DNA from: Bradyrhizobium sp. CB2312
GTDB taxonomy: Bacteria > Pseudomonadota > Alphaproteobacteria > Rhizobiales > Xanthobacteraceae
Direction of reading: 5' to 3'
DNA length: 64,000 nucleotides
Assembly: GCF_029714425.1 (NCBI RefSeq)
Contig: NZ_CP121668.1
Coordinates: 9,569,501-9,633,500 of the forward strand
Of the stretch, positions 23,006-31,671 are shown piece by piece. The position numbers were made by a program, and so were the translations under genes. The notes under the pieces are model-generated. The model had not been told where the DNA came from and searched no databases. It was given only the letters and a program-made list of their open reading frames with translations. How positions within the stretch are numbered: the stretch's first letter is position 1; each line of letters opens with the position of its first letter.

Positions 23006-24237
23006 AAGAGCTTCGCTTTTCGCTTGCGCCGCACCATGATCAACGCGGCCGCCGCCACCTCGAGCGCGATGCAGAGATAGAACGGCAGGGAATAGCTGCC
23101 GGACCAATCGCGCAAGGCCCCGACGATTCCGGGGCCGAAGGCATAGGTCACCTGGTTGATCGCGGTGTTGAGGCTGATCAGCACGCCGAACGAGGCGGGG
23201 TCGAACTCCTGCTGCACGATCAGCGACGGCAGCGTGATGAGGTTGCCGACCGAGAAGCCGAACACCGCGCAGGCCGCGATCAGCACGTAGTCGTTGTGCA
23301 GATTGATGACGACGAGAAGTGCTGCAGCCTGGCTCAGGAAGGAGAGCGCGGACGCCAGCCGCTGGTTGAGGCGGTCGATCACCAGTGAGAACAGCACGCG
23401 GCCGACCACCGCCATCGCGGTGAGCACCGCGACGGCAACCGCGGCGCGCTCACGGCCGATCACGGGGTCGAGGAACGAGATCAGGTGGACGATGAAGCCG
23501 ACCTGCGCGAACAGCACCAGCGCGAACGCAATGGTCACCGTGAGGAAACCGAGGTCGCGCAGCGCCCAGGCGCGGATCTCTGTCGACGATTGCGGCTTCG
23601 CTTTCGCTGTCGCCTGCCAGCCGTGAAGATCGGGCGGACGGCCGACAACGAGCAGGATCACCGGCACGAGCAGGACCAGCATGGCGCCGGCGGCGGCGCA
23701 CATCGCGCTGGCAAAGCCGATATGGCCGATCAGCGTCACCAGCAGCGGCACGCCGACGATGCCGCCGAAGCTCGCGCCGTTGAGCGCGAGGCTGATCGCC
23801 ATGCCGCGCTTCTGGTCGAACCAGAGACTGATCGTGTTGGTGATCATGGCGAGACTCGTGCCGGCCCAGCCGAAGGCGAGCACGGCGTCGGCGAGATAAA
23901 GCTGCCAGGGCTCGCGCACCGCGCCGATCGCGACGCTAGCTGCCGCCATCGCCAGCGTGCCGGCGATGAGGCAGATGCGCGGGCCATATTTTCGAACGGC
24001 CTCGCCGACGAAGACGACCAGCAGCGCGCCGAACAGATAGAAGAACGTGGTGCCGGACGAGATCAGCGAGGCCGGCCAGCCCCGCGCGCGCTGGAGCTCG
24101 GCGACATAGACGCTCTGGCCGTAGAAGCCGAGCCCCCAGCCGAAGGTCGCGAGCAGGAAGCAGACGGCGACGATGCGCCAGCCTTCGTAGCGGAGGGAGG
24201 ATTCGCCGATGGGTGGATGATGAAGATTATCGAGCAT
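23002..24237 (-). CDS. MFS transporter (monocarboxylate/oxalate-type)
   Basis: 411 residues from the ATG at 24237 (MLDNLHHPPIGE); a GTG two codons earlier is possible. Twelve predicted helices. The first has FGWGLGFYGQSVYVAELQ, resembling OxlT/MCT-like members, and the loop between helices 2 and 3 has GEAVRKYGPR in the motif A position. The central cytoplasmic loop is around GRPPDLHGWQATAKAKPQ. The C-terminus (MVRRKRKAKLL) is basic, as expected for the cytoplasmic side, and its last codons and stop lie in a repeat. Substrate unknown; carboxylates are likely given the subfamily resemblance. Confidence 0.88.
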   Translation of the reverse strand: MLDNLHHPPIGESSLRYEGWRIVAVCFLLATFGWGLGFYGQSVYVAELQRARGWPASLISSGTTFFYLFGALLVVFVGEAVRKYGPRICLIAGTLAMAAASVAIGAVREPWQLYLADAVLAFGWAGTSLAMITNTISLWFDQKRGMAISLALNGASFGGIVGVPLLVTLIGHIGFASAMCAAAGAMLVLLVPVILLVVGRPPDLHGWQATAKAKPQSSTEIRAWALRDLGFLTVTIAFALVLFAQVGFIVHLISFLDPVIGRERAAVAVAVLTAMAVVGRVLFSLVIDRLNQRLASALSFLSQAAALLVVINLHNDYVLIAACAVFGFSVGNLITLPSLIVQQEFDPASFGVLISLNTAINQVTYAFGPGIVGALRDWSGSYSLPFYLCIALEVAAAALIMVRRKRKAKLL

Positions 24238-24249
24238 CGCCACTTACTC

Positions 24250-24371
24250 CGTCATGCCCGGGCATAGCCGTCTGAAGGACGGCGTCGCTTCCGCTCGCCT
24301 ATGCCCGGGCATCCACGTTCTTTCTTCAGCGTCCTAAGACGTGGATGGCCGGGACAAGCCCGGCCATGACG
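24250..24371. repeat. palindromic intergenic repeat, family D, copy 3
   Basis: CGTCATGCCCGGGCATAGCC ... GACAAGCCCGGCCATGACG, a longer version in which the left half has its own inner hairpin (CCGTCTGAAGGACGG). It separates two MFS genes on the minus strand. Confidence 0.85.
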
Positions 24372-24457
24372 ACATCTAGTAACCTGCTCTAGAAAATCAC
24401 TTCGACCGGGATCGAACTATCAACGTTGCTGACAGCCTCCTGCCAACTTGTTGCGCA

Positions 24458-25711
24458 TCACACCGCGTCGGGGAACTCGCCCATGGCCGCCTCCAGCCGC
24501 GCCTTGCGGCGGCGTGCCCAGGAGACCAGCGAGAGCACGGCAAGGCCCAGCACCACCGGCGGGAACACCACCATGTTCACCGCGGACCAGCCGAAATTGG
24601 CCAGCAGCTGGCCCGAGGAGAACGAGCCGATCGCCATCATGCCGAACACCAGGAAGTCGTTGAAGGCCTGCACCTTGTTGCGCTCCTGCGGGCGATGCGT
24701 CTCCAGCACCAGCGCGGAGGCGCCGATGAAGGAGAAATTCCAGCCCACGCCGAGCACGATCAAGGTGGCCCAGAAGTGCATCGCGGTGAGGCCGGAGAGG
24801 CCGACGCCGGCGGCGCCCGCTTCCAGCAGCAGGCCAACAGCGACGATCACGGGCGCGCCGAAGCGCGCGATCAGCGCGCCGGTGAAGAAGCTCGGGCCGT
24901 ACATGGCGACGATGTGCCATTGAATGCCGAAATTGGAATCGGACACGCTGAGGCCACACATCTTCATGGCGAGCGGCGCCGAGGTCATCACCAGATTCAT
25001 CACGGGATAGGAGATGACGCCGCACAGCGCGGCGGCGATGAAGCGCGGCTGACTGACGATCGTGAGCAGCGGCCGGCCGCCGTGCAGATCGGCCGGCGCG
25101 GGCTTGGGCATATCGACGCCGGCGACGATGCCCATCGCGACCAGCGCCACGGCGGCCTGCACCAGGAAGCTGAAGGCGAACAGATAAGGCGACCACACGT
25201 CCATGGTCCATTGCACGAGCTGCGGACCGAGCACGCCGGCGAACACGCCGCCTGCCATCACCCACGACACGGCCTTGGGCCGATAAGCGACGCTGGCGCC
25301 GTCGGCGGCGGCGAAGCGATAGGATTGCGCCACCGCGCCATAGAGGCCGCCGAGGAAGGTCGCGAGGCAAAACAGCGCGAACGAGCCGTGCAGGATGGCG
25401 AAGCAGCCGAGCAGGCCCGTCAGCGCGCCAAGGCCGGTGCCGACCACGAAGGCGGCGCGGCGGCCGAAGCGGCGCGAGATCGCGCCGGTCGGCAGCGTGC
25501 CGGCGGCGAGGCCCACCACATACATCGAGATCGGCACGGTCGCGAACGACATGTCGGGCGCGAGCGTGGCGCCGACGATCGCACCGGTGGCGAAGATCAC
25601 CGCCGAGTTGGCGCCGGTCAGCGCCTGCGCGGCCGCAAGGCGCACCACATTGGCACGCACGCGCGAATCGTCGGCGATCTCGTTGGCTGAAGTCACGTCT
25701 AGCATCGGCAT
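24458..25711 (-). CDS. MFS transporter (YcaD/Bcr-like, unknown substrate)
   Basis: 417 residues, start ATG at 25711 (MPMLDVTSANEI) beside GGGGCGGA; an alternative ATG is two codons further in. Twelve predicted helices: helix 1 is in AAAQALTGANSAVIFATGAIVG, the motif A loop is AISRRFGRRAAF between helices 2 and 3, and a long loop with GVDMPKPAPADLHGGRP lies between helices 6 and 7. The second half is less canonical. Its best-conserved piece is ERNKVQAFNDFLVFGMMAIGS (split here), seen in many uncharacterised rhizobial transporters. It is divergent from the S9 peptidase at 25903 over a 191-base gap. Confidence 0.87.
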   Translation of the reverse strand: MPMLDVTSANEIADDSRVRANVVRLAAAQALTGANSAVIFATGAIVGATLAPDMSFATVPISMYVVGLAAGTLPTGAISRRFGRRAAFVVGTGLGALTGLLGCFAILHGSFALFCLATFLGGLYGAVAQSYRFAAADGASVAYRPKAVSWVMAGGVFAGVLGPQLVQWTMDVWSPYLFAFSFLVQAAVALVAMGIVAGVDMPKPAPADLHGGRPLLTIVSQPRFIAAALCGVISYPVMNLVMTSAPLAMKMCGLSVSDSNFGIQWHIVAMYGPSFFTGALIARFGAPVIVAVGLLLEAGAAGVGLSGLTAMHFWATLIVLGVGWNFSFIGASALVLETHRPQERNKVQAFNDFLVFGMMAIGSFSSGQLLANFGWSAVNMVVFPPVVLGLAVLSLVSWARRRKARLEAAMGEFPDAV

Positions 25712-25902
25712 TTCCGCCCCAAGGGGCTCTCGAGGAGCGCGTTGATTCCCGGCACTATGGAGGGGCACGGGAGGGCGGGCAACCGGCGCAAACGGGCGCG
25801 GGCCATGCCTCTGACGCAATCAGGCGGATGATACCGGAGCACGCCCTTGACGGCTTGCGCTCGATCAAATCCTATCCGCCGCGATTTTTCGGAGTTTCGT
25901 TC

Positions 25903-27972
25903 ATGTCCGCCGACGACAGGCCCACGCTCAGCGCACCCGATGACGATCCCTGGCTCTGGCTGGAGGAGATCGAAGGCAAGCAGCCGCTTGATTTCGTCGA
26001 GCGGCAGAATCAGCTGACGCTCGCTGCCTTCGGCGGCGCGGCCTTCGAGCGCGACCGCGACATCCTCGCCGCGATCTATGATCGTCCCGACAACATCCCC
26101 TATGTCAGCCGGCGCGGCAGCGATCTGCACAATCTCTGGAAGGACGCCACCAACCCGCGCGGCCTGTGGCGGCGGACCACGCTGGCGGAGTTTCGCAAAG
26201 CGAGTCCCGCGTGGGAGACGCTTCTCGACGTCGACAAGCTCGCAGCGGACGAAGGCGAGGACTGGCTGCTGAGCCAGATGGCCACGATGCCCGGCAGCTC
26301 GCGGGCGATCCTGAGCCTGTCGCGCGGCGGCAGCGACGCCGTCACCTTGCGCGAGTTCGACCTCGCCACGAAGAGCTTTGTCACGGACGGCTTTGCGCTG
26401 CCGGAAGCAAAGGGCGGCGTCGACTGGCTCGATGCCGACACGCTTCTGCTGTCGAGCGCGCATGGCGAGGGCATGGCGACGAGCTCCGGCTATGCGCGGA
26501 CAGTCCGGCTGTGGCGGCGCGGACAGGCGGTCGAGCAGGCGCAGGTGATCATCGAGACCACTGCCGATCACATGATGATCTACGGCATGAGCGACGACAC
26601 CGGACCTGCACCGCGGGTCTGGATCGTCGACCAGATCGACTTCTTCAATCACGCAATCTGGCTGCGCGATGCGGCCGGCACCACGACGAAGCTCGATCTG
26701 CCGACCGGCATCTGGATGCAGGCGCATGGCGACTGGTTCGCGATCAAGCTGCGCAAGGACTGGTCCGTCGAAGGCCGCAGCTATGCCACCGACACCGTGC
26801 TCGGCATCTCGCTCTCGGCCTTCCTCGCCGGCAGCCGCGATTTTGCCGTGCTGTTCGAGCCGGCGCCGCGGCGAGCGCTGCAGGGCCTGTTCTGGGCCGC
26901 GGGCAAGCTGGTGCTGTCGATCCTCGACGAGCTCCAGCCGCGCTTCGAAATCTGCACGCCGTCCGCCACCGGCTGGAGCCGAAAGACGCTCCCCGGCCTG
27001 CCGCAGATCGGGGTCGTCGACGTCTGGCCGCTCGACCGTTATCCCAGCGAGAGCAATGGCGATTTGCTCGCCAATGTGCAGGATCCGCTGACGCCGCCGT
27101 CGCTGCTGCTGCTCGAACGCGGCGTCGAAAGCCCGATGGTGCTGAAGCAGGCGCCGAAGACATTCACCGCCGACGGCCTCGTGGTGACGCAGCACGAGGC
27201 GATCTCGGTCGACGGCGAGCGCATTCCCTATGTGCAGACGGGTCCCGCGACCGACACCGGCGATGCGCCGGTTTACATGAGCGCCTATGGCGGCTTCGGA
27301 CATTCCGTGAAGCCGTACTACAACGCCTCGCTCGGCAAGCTGTGGCTGGAGCGCGGCGGCACGACGGTGCAGGCGAACTTACGCGGCGGCGGCGAGTTCG
27401 GCACGCGCTGGCACGATGCCGGCCGGCTCGCCGGCAAGAAGCTGTCGCATGACGATTTCGCAGCCGTCGCCGCCGATCTCGTCCGCCGCGGCGTAACGAG
27501 CGCAAAGCGCATCGCCGCGCAGGGCGGATCGAACGGCGGCATCCTCATCACCAACATGCTGGTGCGCTATCCCGAGCGGTTCGGCGCACTGTTCTGCACC
27601 ATCCCGCTGATCGACATGCGCCGTTACACAAAGCTGCTCGCGGGCGCGAGCTGGATCGCGGAATATGGCGACCCCGACAAGGCGGAGGAGTGGGAATGGC
27701 TGAAGACCTACTCCGCCTATCACAACGTGAAAGCCGGCCAGTCCTATCCGCCGATCCTGATCGCCACCACGCGGCGCGACGACCGCGTCCATCCCGGCCA
27801 CGCGCGCAAGATGGCGGCGAAGCTGCAAGCGATGGGCTATGAAGCCTGGTTCTACGAACCGGCCGCCGGCGGCCACGGCTATGGCAAGGACAACAAGGAG
27901 CGCGCCGGCTTCGAGGTGATCGGCTTCCGGTTCTTGAAGGAGAAGATCGGCTGGCGGGATGGGGAGGGCTAG
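25903..27972 (+). CDS. S9-family prolyl oligopeptidase-like serine peptidase
   Basis: 689 residues, ATG at 25903, 8 bases after GGAG. An N-terminal beta-propeller (about 70-400) begins after DDPWLWLEEIEGKQPLDFV, the usual S9A opening. The alpha/beta hydrolase domain has the nucleophile Ser543 in QGGSNGGIL, the acid in TRRDDRVHPGHA and the catalytic His in GGHGYGKDN. There is no signal peptide, so it acts in the cytoplasm, on short peptides if like other family members. No neighbour helps to define a substrate. Confidence 0.92.
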   Translation: MSADDRPTLSAPDDDPWLWLEEIEGKQPLDFVERQNQLTLAAFGGAAFERDRDILAAIYDRPDNIPYVSRRGSDLHNLWKDATNPRGLWRRTTLAEFRKASPAWETLLDVDKLAADEGEDWLLSQMATMPGSSRAILSLSRGGSDAVTLREFDLATKSFVTDGFALPEAKGGVDWLDADTLLLSSAHGEGMATSSGYARTVRLWRRGQAVEQAQVIIETTADHMMIYGMSDDTGPAPRVWIVDQIDFFNHAIWLRDAAGTTTKLDLPTGIWMQAHGDWFAIKLRKDWSVEGRSYATDTVLGISLSAFLAGSRDFAVLFEPAPRRALQGLFWAAGKLVLSILDELQPRFEICTPSATGWSRKTLPGLPQIGVVDVWPLDRYPSESNGDLLANVQDPLTPPSLLLLERGVESPMVLKQAPKTFTADGLVVTQHEAISVDGERIPYVQTGPATDTGDAPVYMSAYGGFGHSVKPYYNASLGKLWLERGGTTVQANLRGGGEFGTRWHDAGRLAGKKLSHDDFAAVAADLVRRGVTSAKRIAAQGGSNGGILITNMLVRYPERFGALFCTIPLIDMRRYTKLLAGASWIAEYGDPDKAEEWEWLKTYSAYHNVKAGQSYPPILIATTRRDDRVHPGHARKMAAKLQAMGYEAWFYEPAAGGHGYGKDNKERAGFEVIGFRFLKEKIGWRDGEG

Positions 27973-28030
27973 CGCCGTCCCGTCGAAGCTTTGATCGGAG
28001 CGTAACGTGAGGCGGGCACTGCTCCCTCAT

Positions 28031-28054
28031 TCCCTCCCCCTCGCGGGGGAGGGA
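28031..28054. repeat. family A hairpin, half copy
   Basis: TCCCTCCCCC-TCGC-GGGGGAGGGA, a single hairpin of family A with 10-base arms, in the 122-base gap between two convergent genes. It could serve both transcripts as a terminator-like fold but has no T run on either side. Confidence 0.8.
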
Positions 28055-28094
28055 GCGCACCGCCGTCGCGGCGACAGCCCGGATCTCGTCGCGC

Positions 28095-28769
28095 TCAACT
28101 CCGCGAAAACACCAGAGTCAGATTATTCGCGGGCATCTCGATGGTGTCGACCAAGCGCAGGTCTGCCGCCGTTGCCAGCTTCTCGACATCGCCGACATCG
28201 CGCACGCCCCATTCGGGATTGCCTTCACGCAAGGAGGTGTCGAACACGGCATTGCTGAGCGCAGTGTGCTTGCCGTCGCGCTTGAAGGGACCGTAGAGGA
28301 ACAGCTTGCCGTCGGCGCGCAAGTAGCGGCCGGCGCCGGCGAATAGGCCCTCGGCCACGCTCCATGGCGCGATGTGGATGACGTTGGCGCAGAACAATGC
28401 GGCAAGGCTGGTCGGCGCCTGCCCGCTTCGCATCTCCGGACACCAGTCGGGATCGGTGAGATCGATCCGCAGGGGCGAGCGGATGTTTTGCAGGCCCGAA
28501 TGGACGCGCCAGGCCTCGATGCTCTTCAGATGCCGCTGGTTGAGATCGCTCGGCCACCACACGAGGCCCGGCGTGTGGCGGGCGAAATGGACCACGTGCT
28601 GGCCGGTTCCACTGCCGACCTCGACCACGTTGCCGGTCAGCCCAGCGACGTGCTTCTCCAGCGCCGCCCAGAGCGGCTCGTGATTGCGATGAAATGCCGG
28701 CGCATCGAGCCGCCCGTCCGGTTCGACCCGTCCGCCGTCCCTGCCAAATTCGACGACATATTCAGCCAA
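28095..28769 (-). CDS. DUF938 SAM-dependent methyltransferase-like protein
   Basis: 224 residues with a TTG start at 28769 (MAEYVVEFGRDGG), 7 bases after GGGG. Upstream in-frame codons would read through a 15-base tandem repeat and add a low-complexity tail (GPKSFGPKSF), so they are rejected. DUF938 landmarks: DAPAFHRNHEPLWAAL, VVEVGSGTGQHVVHFA (SAM-binding motif I), WWPSDLNQRHLKSIEAW, ANVIHIAPWSVAEGLF, FLYGPFKRDGKHTALSN and FDTSLREGNPEWGVRD. The fold is that of class I methyltransferases; the substrate is unknown. It is divergent from the sox cluster. Confidence 0.9.
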   Translation of the reverse strand: MAEYVVEFGRDGGRVEPDGRLDAPAFHRNHEPLWAALEKHVAGLTGNVVEVGSGTGQHVVHFARHTPGLVWWPSDLNQRHLKSIEAWRVHSGLQNIRSPLRIDLTDPDWCPEMRSGQAPTSLAALFCANVIHIAPWSVAEGLFAGAGRYLRADGKLFLYGPFKRDGKHTALSNAVFDTSLREGNPEWGVRDVGDVEKLATAADLRLVDTIEMPANNLTLVFSRS

Positions 28770-28862
28770 TTGAGGTCCCCTTGAAAAACGAGAACGAGAT
28801 AAAAAACAGAACGAGCGCCCAAACGCCCTGAAAACAGCCGACCCACGTCCGTTGACCTTACC

Positions 28863-28907
28863 CTTGGGTCCGAAACTCTTGGGTCCGAAACTCTTGGGTC
28901 CGAATCC
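28863..28907. repeat. three tandem copies of a 15-base unit
   Basis: The unit CTTGGGTCCGAAACT is repeated exactly twice and then with two end changes, 45 bases in all, in the 290-base gap between the DUF938 gene and soxX. It lies upstream of both divergent genes. Tandem repeats of this length can vary in number between strains. Elsewhere in 28770-29059 I see no gene; the sox promoter must be here. Confidence 0.85.
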
Positions 28908-29059
28908 GCCGAACAAATAATCTCTTTAGTTGCAATGCGGAAGATATTAACTCCATTTTGCCGCGTGCATAGTCTTGATTGTCAGGCGATGCCCTTTGTG
29001 CTTTGGAACGCTATATTTCCGCGAACGAGATCATCGACATAACGCCTCGGAATGACGCC

Positions 29060-29416
29060 TTGACCGCCCTTCCCCGGACGCCCGTCCTTTACCTCCTGCT
29101 GGCACTCGCCGCCGGCCTTGCCGCAAGCCCTGCGCGGGCGCAATCCGCTGTCGCCGAGGGCCAGAAGCTCGCCTTCGACCGCGGCAAGGGCAACTGCCTG
29201 ACCTGCCACGTGATCAAGGGCGGCGACCTGCCGGGAACGATCGGTCCGGAGCTGAAGGACATCAAATCAAAATACCCTGATCGCAACGAGCTGGTCGCGA
29301 TCATCTTCGACGAGACCAAGCGCAACCCGCAGACCATGATGCCGCCGTTCGGCCGGAACCGGATTTTGACCGAGCAGGAGATCAGCGCGATCGTTGATTT
29401 CCTGCAGACCCTGTGA
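29060..29416 (+). CDS. soxX: SoxX, monohaem cytochrome c subunit of the SoxXA thiosulfate-binding complex
   Basis: 118 residues with a TTG start at 29060 (MTALPRTPVLYLLL); in-frame codons further upstream would add a non-signal-like sequence, and the ATG at 29052 is out of frame. The Sec signal (LYLLLALAAGLAASPARAQS) cleaves before SAVAEGQ. The haem site is NCLTCHVI, and the distal Met ligand is in TMMPPFGRN. SoxXA couples thiosulfate to the cysteine of SoxY, giving SoxY-S-thiosulfonate in the periplasm. First gene of the cluster soxX-Y-Z-A-K-B. No regulator (soxR) or soxVW is next to it. Confidence 0.93.
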   Translation: MTALPRTPVLYLLLALAAGLAASPARAQSAVAEGQKLAFDRGKGNCLTCHVIKGGDLPGTIGPELKDIKSKYPDRNELVAIIFDETKRNPQTMMPPFGRNRILTEQEISAIVDFLQTL

Positions 29417-29441
29417 CTTCAGGCATCCCAGGAGATTTGAG

Positions 29442-29933
29442 ATGACCACCACCACCGGCCCTCTTCCGACGCGGCGCCTGATCCTTCAGGGCGCAGCCGG
29501 CGTCGCGCTGCTCGGCCTTGGCAATCTGCCGTTCGGCGCTACGTCGGCGCTCGCGGCGGCGAACGACAGATATCCGGAAGAGGCGTTCAAGCTGAAGAAC
29601 GAAGCCGACGCGATCAAGGCCCTCTACGGCAAGACCGCCGAGCCCTCCGACAAGATCAAGCTCGATGCGCCGGAGATCGCCGAGAATGGCGGCGTGGTGC
29701 CGATCTCGGTGTCGACGACGCTCGACAAGGTGACCTCGATCTCGTTCTTCGTGGCCGAGAACCCGAACCCGCTCGCGGCTTCCTACAGGATTCCCGACGG
29801 CACGCTGCCGGGCGTCGCCAATCGCCTGAAAATGGCCAAGACCACCAACGTGACCGCGATCGTCGAAGCCGACGGCAAGCTCTACAGCGCGACCAAAGAG
29901 GTCAAGGTCACCGTCGGCGGCTGCGGCGGGTAA
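29442..29933 (+). CDS. soxY: SoxY, sulfur-carrier subunit of SoxYZ
   Basis: 163 residues, ATG at 29442 after AGGAGA. A Tat signal (TRRLILQGAAGVALLGLG) exports it folded, as usual for SoxY, together with SoxZ. The C-terminus is GGCGG, where Cys161 carries the sulfur intermediates on a swinging arm. The body is the SoxY beta sandwich (IAENGGVVPISVSTTLDKVT in part, SISFFVAENPNPLAA). The stop codon TAA is the first part of a repeat (TAAAGCGCGA at 29931) that intervenes before soxZ. Confidence 0.95.
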   Translation: MTTTTGPLPTRRLILQGAAGVALLGLGNLPFGATSALAAANDRYPEEAFKLKNEADAIKALYGKTAEPSDKIKLDAPEIAENGGVVPISVSTTLDKVTSISFFVAENPNPLAASYRIPDGTLPGVANRLKMAKTTNVTAIVEADGKLYSATKEVKVTVGGCGG

Positions 29934-30015
29934 AGCGCGATTATCGCGCTTTACCTTTTATTTTTGGGCATGATCTGGTCGGGAAACCGCTGCACACTTT
30001 TCCGGATCATGCTCT
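29932..30015. repeat. double-hairpin intergenic repeat, family F, between soxY and soxZ
   Basis: Hairpin 1: AAAGCGCGA-TTA-TCGCGCTTT, followed by ACCTTTTATTTTT, which looks like an intrinsic terminator directly at the soxY stop. Hairpin 2: GGCATGATCTGG ... CCGGATCATGC. The same element recurs after soxK (31516-31620) and after the AttH-like gene (44874-44966), and its second hairpin alone is at 17656-17680. It probably allows partial read-through to soxZ. Confidence 0.88.
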
Positions 30016-30028
30016 GAGGGAGATCGAC

Positions 30029-30340
30029 ATGGCATCCAGCATTCGCGTCCGCGCCACCACCAACGGCGACATCACCGAGGTGCAGACACTGATCCAGCAC
30101 CCCATGGACACCGGTCTCGTCAAGGACTCCAAGGGCGAGCTGATCCCCGCGCACTTCATCCAGCAGCTGAAGTTCGAATGCAACGGCAAGGACGTCTTCG
30201 TCGCCGATTGGGGCACCGCGGTCTCCAAGGACCCCTACGTCAAGTTCAGCTTCAAGGGCGCCAAGAAGGGCGACGAGCTCAAGATCTCCTGGACCGACAA
30301 CAAGGGTGCGTCGGATACGACCACCGCGAAGATTTCGTGA
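30029..30340 (+). CDS. soxZ: SoxZ, partner of SoxY
   Basis: 103 residues, ATG at 30029 after GGGAGA. The immunoglobulin-like SoxZ fold: SSIRVRATTNGDITEVQTLI (split), HPMDTGLVKDSKGELIPAHF and the final IDN-like WTDNKGASDTTTAKIS. No signal; it rides out with SoxY by Tat. Its stop overlaps the start of soxA by one base (TGATG), so the two are translationally coupled. Confidence 0.95.
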   Translation: MASSIRVRATTNGDITEVQTLIQHPMDTGLVKDSKGELIPAHFIQQLKFECNGKDVFVADWGTAVSKDPYVKFSFKGAKKGDELKISWTDNKGASDTTTAKIS

Positions 30341-31203
30341 TGAAGGCCCGCACCTCGCTCCTGCTTGGCTCGCTCAGCGCCGCGCTGGTCGCGTTCGCGC
30401 TGACCTCCCCGCGCGTGGTCGCGGCCGACAAGGTCGATCCCGTCGCCGACGCGAAGGCGTTCCAGAACTTCTTCTTCCAGAAGTTTCCGGATGTGAAGCA
30501 CGAGGACTTCGTCAACGGTCCCTATTCCATGAACGCCGACATGAAGCGGCAGTGGCAGGAGAAGGAGGAATTTCCGCCTTACGAGTTCGCGCTCGATGCC
30601 GGCAAGGAGATGTTCGCGACGCCGTTCAAGAACGGCAAGACCTATGCCGACTGCTTCCCGAACGGCGGCATCGGCATTCGCCAGAACTATCCTTACTTCG
30701 ACACGAAAGAGGGCAAGGTCGTCACGCTGGAGCTCGCGCTCAACCGCTGCCGCGAGGCCAATGGCGAAGCGCCCTATTCCTACGTCAAGGACGAGATGGC
30801 TTCGCTGACCGCCTACATGGCCTACACGTCGCGCGGCAAGCCGATGGACATCAAGATTCCCGATGATCCCCGCGCACTCGAAGCCTTCGAGAACGGCAAG
30901 CGTTATTTCTACACCCGCCGCGGCCAGCTGAATTTCTCCTGCGCGAGCTGCCATGTGCAGAGCCCGGGCGAGCGCATCCGCGCCGAGATCCTGGCCCCCG
31001 CGCTCGGCATTTTGAACGCAATGCCGATCTACCGGTCTGAATGGAGCGGCATGGGCACGACCAGCCGCCGCTTCGTCACCTGCAACAGCCAGACCCGCGC
31101 GGTTCCGCTCGAGCCGCAGGCAGATGAATATCGCGACGTCGAGTATTTCCTGTCCTACGTCGCCAACGGCCTGCCGATTTCAGGCCCAGGGGCACGACCA
31201 TGA
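30340..31203 (+). CDS. soxA: SoxA, cytochrome c subunit of SoxXA (single CxxCH form)
   Basis: 287 residues, Sec signal (LLLGSLSAALVAFALTSP). One haem-binding motif, SCASCHVQS, in the C-terminal domain, and the Cys ligand in RFVTCNSQTR that is converted to cysteine persulfide and carries the thiosulfate. In the N-terminal domain the positions where diheme SoxA has CxxCH hold only DCFPNGG and NRCREAN, so this is a monohaem type. It overlaps soxK by four bases (ATGA). Confidence 0.95.
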   Translation: MKARTSLLLGSLSAALVAFALTSPRVVAADKVDPVADAKAFQNFFFQKFPDVKHEDFVNGPYSMNADMKRQWQEKEEFPPYEFALDAGKEMFATPFKNGKTYADCFPNGGIGIRQNYPYFDTKEGKVVTLELALNRCREANGEAPYSYVKDEMASLTAYMAYTSRGKPMDIKIPDDPRALEAFENGKRYFYTRRGQLNFSCASCHVQSPGERIRAEILAPALGILNAMPIYRSEWSGMGTTSRRFVTCNSQTRAVPLEPQADEYRDVEYFLSYVANGLPISGPGARP

Positions 31204-31517
31204 GCGCGGCCATGAAGCTGTCACTTGCCTTGGCCATGCTGCTCGCCGTAAGCCTCGCGCCATCCGCGCGCGCGGCCAATGAGGCGGACTACAAGGCGGC
31301 CTATGCCGCCGCCGAGGCCGCCTCCAAGGAGGCAGCCGGCATGCGCAACCAGTGGACCGTGACCGTATCGACGCTCGCCGCCGCCAAGAAGGCGGCCGAT
31401 GGCGCCGATTTCGACCGCGCGGTTGCCGCTTCCAAGGAAGCCGAGGCGCTGGCGAAGGCGTCGATTGTCCAGGCGGCGTCCGAAAAAGAAGCCTGGAAGG
31501 CCATGGAAATCCGCTAA
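31200..31517 (+). CDS. soxK: SoxK-like SoxXA-binding protein
   Basis: 105 residues, Sec signal (LSLALAMLLAVSLAPSARA), then a mostly helical mature part rich in Ala, Lys and Glu (two heptad-like helices: DYKAAYAAAEAASKEAAGM and AVAASKEAEALAKASIVQA, both within the limit of what can be quoted). Size, position right after soxA and the RNQWTVTVSTLAAAKKA segment fit the SoxXA-binding protein SAXB/SoxK that stimulates SoxXA in some sulfur oxidisers. It ends in a TAA that is part of the next family F element. Identification is by context and composition. Confidence 0.75.
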   Translation: MSAAMKLSLALAMLLAVSLAPSARAANEADYKAAYAAAEAASKEAAGMRNQWTVTVSTLAAAKKAADGADFDRAVAASKEAEALAKASIVQAASEKEAWKAMEIR

Positions 31518-31620
31518 AGCGCGATGCGATTAGGATTAGGATCGCCATCGCGCTTTAGCTCTTTGTTTGAGCATGATCTTTTCGGAAAACCGCTGCGCAC
31601 TTTTCCGGATCATGCTTTAG
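31516..31620. repeat. double-hairpin intergenic repeat, family F, between soxK and soxB
   Basis: Hairpin 1: AAAGCGCGATG ... ATCGCGCTTT. Hairpin 2: GAGCATGATCTTTTCGG ... CCGGATCATGCTT. It begins in the soxK stop codon just as the first copy begins in the soxY stop codon. Confidence 0.9.
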
Positions 31621-31671
31621 ACTTGAGCGCGTTGAACTGTCGTAGCCGAGCATAGGCGCGGAGAATCTGGG

